In this document: positions 35,101 to 38,098 of the stretch, in pieces
Layout: the number at the start of each line of letters is the position of its first letter
Position numbering within the stretch: position 1 is the stretch's first letter
Assembly (NCBI GenBank): GCA_017525805.1
Contig: JAFXSH010000044.1
Location: forward strand, 1 to 38,098
DNA length: 38,098 nt
DNA from: Clostridia bacterium
GTDB taxonomy: Bacteria > Bacillota_A > Clostridia > Christensenellales > Aristaeellaceae
Direction of reading: 5' to 3'
The notes under the pieces: generated by a model
What the model saw: only the letters and a program-made list of their open reading frames with translations
Databases searched by the model: none
What the model was told of the DNA's origin: nothing
Program-made: the position numbers and the translations under genes

Positions 35101-35381
35101 ACGGGGGCTTTGACCAGCGGGCCGTGCTGGCCACCTTAGAAGACCTGACCGGCCTGATCCGCTACGCTGGGGAAATGGCCGCCCAGTGGGCAGAAAAAAT
35201 GAGGGCGGGCGAAATCGACGCCGCCCCCCTGTGCGATCAAAAGCTGAAAGGCCCCTGCGAATACTGCGATTACGCCGCCATCTGCCGAAGGGACGTGTCC
35301 CGCGCCCCGGAAAACGCCCGGCTCATGCAGGAAATGCGTTTCGACGCCCTGCTGGAGAAAATCAACAAGCCAAAAGATTGA
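32109..35381 (+). CDS. addB: AddB, subunit of the AddAB helicase-nuclease
   Basis: AddB pairs with AddA to resect double-strand breaks and recognise Chi. The 1090 residues have a UvrD-like non-catalytic helicase part and a C-terminal RecB-type nuclease (VRGIIDRIDR, then VVDYKSG with D899 and K901, and QLQLLLYL). Four cysteines, C740 (FAVCPYKHF) and C1050, C1053, C1059 (CEYCDYAAIC), form the 4Fe-4S clamp. The N-terminus (LTVLGGNQEALRREL) lacks the GxGKS/T motif many AddB proteins have. GGAGG precedes the start. addA, normally directly downstream, is not here: the next gene is convergent and unrelated. No function is lost in the nuclease. Confidence 0.93.
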   Translation: MLTVLGGNQEALRRELLRMAAPGGRMIVIVPEQYTLQTERELMDGLNLPGFFDLEVLSPSRLTERVFALTGSGGQVRIDARGKQLTLARVLLKCKNDLKYYESAIDRQGFIERMGTLIATLKQAQVTPEALRAHAEAMKEGASKDKLMDLSLLYAEYENRLSGQFVDGEDVLDDMLRRLPESGIAQNTRAAVYGFDVLTGQMNRLLLALARQSEDVQVLLVMGQDEAFAPVRDSAGRLQKEAEETGVSCRLEMLPFDYTGQTPSLAHLSKEYPRNPPKAWAGIPSGLRLYAAPNPYFEAHFAAQEMVLLHEQGVDFGDMAVAMGDPGFSGVLSAVLRSYRVPAYVARKLPIVTHGAVRFLLSSLRAVAEGYSAPEMISVIKSGYAPITEEDAWNLENYILSHGIRGKLWLAPFARGSAQECAQVEDARQALIEPLQTLRQAFKDAENAGQVLSAVYDYLTVAGLYEKLTAKVDALLSHDMAAEAMQNQQVWEAVTQLLSQAHALLSDSRVSPRQLSSWLEAGLEACELSSLPPTAGAVACGQVGNLPLARPKALFLMNLTDGLLSPPGPGLLSPQEQEEAEKSLHAYLSLDADGQDALAWLDVWKALSSPRKYLYLSRAQATQDGGALRPFAGLSQIRAIFPGLVEEGGVTQRAAVQFPLVPRPALDALGMKMREGPLEGEWKQAWRYLSQAEETKAEANALLSAFQPETGAPPLPPEVTHELFMERVMSVSRLENFAVCPYKHFVEQGLAPKPRKEWTLTPIDAGNFYHSALEGFTRLLPTIPHWPKIDRKTCDAVVDQAAEPLFEQLLSGVMGDSARMRAQGEKYRRVLKRVAWTFTRGAKQSAFTPQSAEVKFGYPGGIPPVELTLKDGSKVYVRGIIDRIDRYAGDEGVYLRVVDYKSGAEKIDAARIYWGAQLQLLLYLRAALSQEEGAQPAGAFYMRVADPLLPDQEDTAQVEDALARALCLRGVALKDAAILRAMDDGTPPLTLPKVLTADGGFDQRAVLATLEDLTGLIRYAGEMAAQWAEKMRAGEIDAAPLCDQKLKGPCEYCDYAAICRRDVSRAPENARLMQEMRFDALLEKINKPKD

Positions 35382-35432
35382 CAGCCTCTTTGTCAAAGAC
35401 GCATATCAGTTTTCCCAGCTATCAACGGTTAA

Positions 35433-35474
35433 GGCGCGCTTTTCACCATCCAATAGGCGGTGAGTAAGCGCGCC
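35433..35474. terminator. Long inverted repeat between convergent genes
   Basis: GGCGCGCTT (35433-35441) pairs with AAGCGCGCC (35466-35474), continued inward by CACC/GGTG. It sits between the ends of addB and the yitT-like gene. It lacks a proper T-run on either side, so termination is likely but not certain. Confidence 0.55.
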
Positions 35475-35500
35475 TCCTTATGCTGATAAAACGGAATATA

Positions 35501-36406
35501 TCATAATTGGGATGATGGTTTTCGGACGATATCAGCAACATTCATGAGAGAGATAAAAGCGCTATGATCGATTCCTGTCACGATTTTCTTCAGTTTGTTG
35601 ATCTGAAACTGATTGGTGATAAAATAAAGAATCTGTTTTTCATTTTTGGAATATCCGCCAACCGCATTGACAATTGTGCCACCTGCCTTGAAGGTTTCTG
35701 AAAGAGCATGGGATATCTTTTCCGCCCGGTTTGTGACGATCATTGCGCACATGGCCCTGTCGAAACCTTCCACAATGAAGTCAACCGTTTTTGAACCGAC
35801 AAAATAGGTTACGATGGAGTAGAGCGGCAAAATCCAGCTATGGATCACCATACCGCAGATAATATAAAGCAGCGTATTAAAAAGCATCACAAACGTTCCA
35901 AGGGAAATCCCGAGTTTTTTCGCAAAGATGACAGACATAACGTCGATGCCGTCGATCGCGCCGCCGAATCGAATTGTCAGACCGCTGCCGACGCCTGATA
36001 TCAATCCGCCAAATACAGCGCACAAAAGCAAGTCAGAACCCGCCAGCGGCGATACAAAATCCAGATCGATCGGCAATACGTGCATGATCAGAAACGAGGC
36101 CAGCGAATAAACAAGAATGGTATACAGCGAGTAAATCGTAAAGAGCAAACCTTGTTTTTTCAGACCAAAAAGAAAAATCGGAATATTGAAAAGCAGCAGA
36201 AAAAGAGACAGGGTAAACTGTAATGGCGTAATCTGGTCCAACAGCATTGACAAACCTGATATACCGCTGTCATAAAGCTTTACGGGGAATAAGAACAAAG
36301 ACACGCCGAACGAATTGACGATGCCTGCAAGCGTCAGTACAAGAAAGTTTTTCATTCTAAGGTCTCTTATTTCCTTAAACCGGCCCTTTTTTTCCGTTGT
36401 TTGCAT
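35501..36406 (-). CDS. YitT-family membrane protein
   Basis: The 301 residues have about five or six N-terminal helices with the YitT/DUF161 pattern (LAGIVNSFGVSLFLFPVKLYDSGISGLSML, GVGSGLTIRFGGAIDGIDVMSVI). A C-terminal cytosolic DUF2179 domain follows (about 215-290, FKAGGTIVNAVGGYSKNEKQILYFI). These are common Firmicutes transporter-like proteins with no settled substrate. The start has GGAGGTAA four bases upstream. It lies 27 bases after the C39-like gene and is probably co-transcribed with it. The DNA is clearly more A+T-rich than the genes on either side, which may reflect membrane-protein codon use or transfer. Confidence 0.9.
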   Translation of the reverse strand: MQTTEKKGRFKEIRDLRMKNFLVLTLAGIVNSFGVSLFLFPVKLYDSGISGLSMLLDQITPLQFTLSLFLLLFNIPIFLFGLKKQGLLFTIYSLYTILVYSLASFLIMHVLPIDLDFVSPLAGSDLLLCAVFGGLISGVGSGLTIRFGGAIDGIDVMSVIFAKKLGISLGTFVMLFNTLLYIICGMVIHSWILPLYSIVTYFVGSKTVDFIVEGFDRAMCAMIVTNRAEKISHALSETFKAGGTIVNAVGGYSKNEKQILYFITNQFQINKLKKIVTGIDHSAFISLMNVADIVRKPSSQL

Positions 36407-36433
36407 GCATTTACCTCCATAAATCCTGTTGGA

Positions 36434-37000
36434 TTACTTCTTTGAGAACAGGAAAAAGGGCCTTTCCCGACAGTCGTCCCGGATCACGCTGAAATCGGCC
36501 CAGGCCACGTTGCCCTCCATGCGCACCTTGCCGATGCGGCCCGGCACGTCGTACCGGCCCGGGCGGTAGCAGGAATCCAGCACGGCGGTTTGGGAGCCTT
36601 CGGCGGCAATCAGCAGGATGTAATGCCCGCCGTCGGAAAACACGCCGGTATAGCCTTCCCGGTCGCCGTAGGTGTTGGCAACCACCATGCCTTTTCCCGC
36701 TTGGAGAAACGCCAGCGCTTCCGCCGCGTCCTCCGTATCATGCACGGTCAGGGGAAAATGTTCCGCCAGCGCCTTGGCGTAAATGTAGAAATCCGTGCCG
36801 AAGCCCTCCCGCGCGCCGCAGGAGGTTGCCAGCCGGGCGCTTTTTTCCAGGGAGAAGGGCAGGCCCAGCAGATTTTCCACCAGCATGGAGGCGGCGCATA
36901 CCCCGCAGCCGTTGTCCGCCAAGTTTCCCTTGGGGCTGGTGGGAGACGGATAGGGAATGTGCTCATAATCCAGTTGACAGTAGAATACAGGCTGCTTCAC
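36434..37000 (-). CDS. C39-like cysteine peptidase family protein
   Basis: The 188 residues form a single papain-like domain with a catalytic triad in family order: C32 (DNGCGVCAASMLVENLL), H126 (SDGGHYILLI) and D142 (AVLDSCYRPGRYD). There is no signal peptide, so it may be cytosolic or exported by another route. Translation starts at GTG 37000, preceded eight bases upstream by AGGGGG. Proteins of this type cleave peptides or peptidoglycan stems, and the substrate is not known. It is unrelated at sequence level to the larger C39-like protein at 25258-27102 beyond the fold. It heads a two-gene unit with the YitT-like gene. Confidence 0.82.
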   Translation of the reverse strand: MKQPVFYCQLDYEHIPYPSPTSPKGNLADNGCGVCAASMLVENLLGLPFSLEKSARLATSCGAREGFGTDFYIYAKALAEHFPLTVHDTEDAAEALAFLQAGKGMVVANTYGDREGYTGVFSDGGHYILLIAAEGSQTAVLDSCYRPGRYDVPGRIGKVRMEGNVAWADFSVIRDDCRERPFFLFSKK

Positions 37001-37554
37001 AGCACTGTCCCCCTTTCAAGATAACCATTCACGGTATTGTTTTTCACACAGTACAGTTTTTGTTCATGGAAATTGATATTATCTTTTTGCCTTTCTCGGA
37101 AAAGGCTCTGGGGAAAATCGTGCACTGTGAGGTGACGCGGTTTTCCTTTTCCCAGCTACGTCCGATTTTTAAGCCAGTTTCTTTTCTCTGCGCTTTTCCC
37201 GGTCAAGGGTGTCAATTTCCCGCTTCTGGAATAGCTGCCGTACATGCAAGATTCGTATTCCGCATATGTGCCGTTTTTCCGTAGCTGCTTCTCTGTCTGG
37301 TAAATCAGGGCGAATCCACCGTCTGAACAGAGAAATATTTCTTTATCCTCCCAATGCGCAGCTTAAAGGCAGGATCTGCTTTAGGATTGCTTCCATTATA
37401 GCGCAATTTCGTTTCTCTCGCAATCTTGATCGTGATCATTTTCAGCTTTTTCGGCTGAGCAAATTGATAAGTAAGTTCCTCAATGGAATTTAGAGCGGAA
37501 GTCGGCCTGGGAATTTACTGCAAATAATTATTTCTGCTTTTTTCATTTTTCCAC
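37001..37554. other. AT-richer stretch without an intact gene
   Basis: No coding sequence is supported. On the minus strand, fragments in shifting frames look protein-like (for example ELTYQFAQPKKLKMITIKIA from about 37480 down, and a downstream LIYQTEKQLRKNGTYAEYE in another frame). Each is interrupted by stops within 60 codons. This suggests an old, decayed gene of unknown family. Confidence 0.45.
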
Positions 37555-37583
37555 TTGCTTTTTGGCCGGTTCGGTGGTAATAT
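37555..37583 (+). promoter_or_regulatory. Promoter in the right-end intergenic region
   Basis: TTGCTT (37555-37560) and TAATAT (37578-37583) are 17 bases apart. It points into a folded segment and the tandem repeats. Confidence 0.5.
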
Positions 37584-37627
37584 ACTAAAGCGCTCGATTC
37601 GTCGGGCACTGAAAATCGGAGGATCGG

Positions 37628-37918
37628 ATGTATGTCCGAATTCCTTCAAAGGCAGTCCCCGGGGCCTTGAAGCCGGGTGCTTATATTGGGATATCCCGCT
37701 CAGGGGTTCACAGCATGGCGGTTTCCGTCCCTGTTGTCCCAATCGAAATTCCACTCCCACCAGGAGTTTCACATAGATCGCAAATCCATTGGGGCATTAG
37801 CACAGTTGGTAGAACGAAGGTCAACTTACTCACCCCCACGGACGGCGAAGCGTCCATTGCCCCGACCACAATGGACGATGGAAATTCTGGTCGGAAATCT
37901 TACCAAATGGGGCATTAG
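37628..37918 (+). CDS. Doubtful 96-residue open frame with good ribosome binding site
   Basis: GGAGG (37618-37622) lies five bases before the ATG and a promoter lies 45 bases upstream, so translation is plausible. The first half (PGALKPGAYIGISRSGVHSM) resembles nothing I know. The second half is read from the first tandem repeat and stops at the beginning of the second. The repeat length is not a multiple of three, so that half is unlikely to be conserved protein. The region may instead be a transcribed RNA. Confidence 0.25.
   Translation: MYVRIPSKAVPGALKPGAYIGISRSGVHSMAVSVPVVPIEIPLPPGVSHRSQIHWGISTVGRTKVNLLTPTDGEASIAPTTMDDGNSGRKSYQMGH
37791..37908 (+). repeat. 118-bp tandem repeat, copy 1
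   Basis: This unit begins GGGGCATTAGCACAG and differs from copy 2 at about seven positions. Bases 37791-37863 span 73 bases with tRNA-like parts: GGGGCA at the start can pair with TGCCCC at the end, a D-arm-like AGTTGGTAGA follows the first stem, and a GGACG/CGTCC hairpin sits where the T-arm would be. The D-stem is broken and there is no anticodon stem. Confidence 0.85.
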
Positions 37919-38026
37919 CACAGCTGGTAGAACGAAGCTCAACTTACTCACCCCCACGGACGGCGAAGCGTCCATTGCCCCGGCCACAGTGGACGATAGA
38001 AAATCTGGTCGGAAATCTTACCAAAT
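37909..38026 (+). repeat. 118-bp tandem repeat, copy 2
   Basis: This unit repeats copy 1 with differences such as GCTGG for GTTGG in the D-loop-like segment and AAGCTC for AAGGTC. The tRNA-like stem pairings at both ends and the GGACG/CGTCC hairpin are unchanged. Confidence 0.88.
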
Positions 38027-38098
38027 GGGGCATTAGCACAGCTGGTAGAACGAAGCTCAACTTACTCACCCCCACGGACGACGAACCATCCACTGCCC
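38027..38098 (+). repeat. 118-bp tandem repeat, copy 3 (cut by the right edge)
   Basis: The first 50 bases are identical to copy 2. The hairpin segment has diverged (GACGACGAACCATCC), which breaks one pair of the T-arm-like stem. The array continues beyond the window for an unknown distance. Confidence 0.85.

Noticed and set aside
37791..37868. Functional tRNA gene
   Set aside because: The acceptor and T-arm-like parts are present, but the D-stem has two mismatches and no anticodon stem forms, so I list only a tRNA-like repeat.
37677..38036. Frame containing ALAQLVERRSTYSPP across the tandem repeats
   Set aside because: ALAQLVER is what tRNA D-arm sequence reads when translated. The 118-base period shifts frame in each copy, so this is not a conserved protein.
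37791..38098. CRISPR array
   Set aside because: Whole 118-base units repeat with few differences. There is no short repeat alternating with unique spacers and no cas gene.

Overview
The window reads as chromosomal DNA of a GC-rich anaerobic Firmicute. I place it in Clostridia, perhaps near the gut or rumen Christensenellales-like lineages. This is an inference from AddB rather than RecBCD, short Lys-rich signal peptides with AxA cleavage sites, strong AGGAGG ribosome binding sites, sugar-directed genes (TRAP plus UxaC, GH36, YesM-type kinase) and a LexA box of the GAAC-N4-GTTC type. No 16S gene or other taxonomic marker is present.

Layout. 1-3436: an OmpR-type response regulator running off the left edge, divergent from SOS-type uvrA. 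3569-6426: a xylose-isomerase-like TIM-barrel protein, a structured 386-bp spacer, and an NhaC-family antiporter. 6517-7142: a small AT-richer island between two strong terminators, holding a ribbon-helix-helix regulator divergent from a 103-aa unknown. 7213-11540 (minus strand): dctP-dctQ-dctM-uxaC, a hexuronate uptake and isomerisation operon with a promoter, a leader palindrome and an internal stem-loop. 11744-16586: a YcxB-like membrane protein, a GH36 alpha-galactosidase, a Tat-exported Cys-rich/FMN-binding protein and a histidine phosphatase.

16606-18635 is a scar. A YesM-type sensor kinase, frameshifted near its start and cut off inside its ATPase domain, is joined directly to the 3' part of a sugar ABC permease.

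18862-24751 is the most interesting part. It is an apparent two-gene operon behind its own promoter and a stem-loop leader. The first gene encodes an HD-domain protein ending in a prokaryotic ryanodine-receptor (RyR) domain. The second encodes a 1259-aa protein with a cytoplasmic TIR domain, one membrane helix, Pro/Thr linkers and a large predicted extracellular BspA-type leucine-rich-repeat region. The TIR protein has the parts of an animal Toll-like receptor in reverse order, and its partner has a candidate nucleotide-sensing domain plus a candidate phosphohydrolase. A signalling or defence role is inference.

24776-29528 holds a low-molecular-weight tyrosine phosphatase, an SH3b/C39-like exported protein, a small unknown protein and a lamin-tail/CotH kinase protein. 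recG, a flavodoxin-like reductase and addB follow to 35381. After that come a YitT transporter-like protein and a C39-like protease on the minus strand. The last 1.1 kb has no firm gene. It holds degenerate sequence, a promoter with a folded segment, and at least 2.6 copies of a 118-bp tandem repeat whose first 73 bases resemble a broken tRNA.
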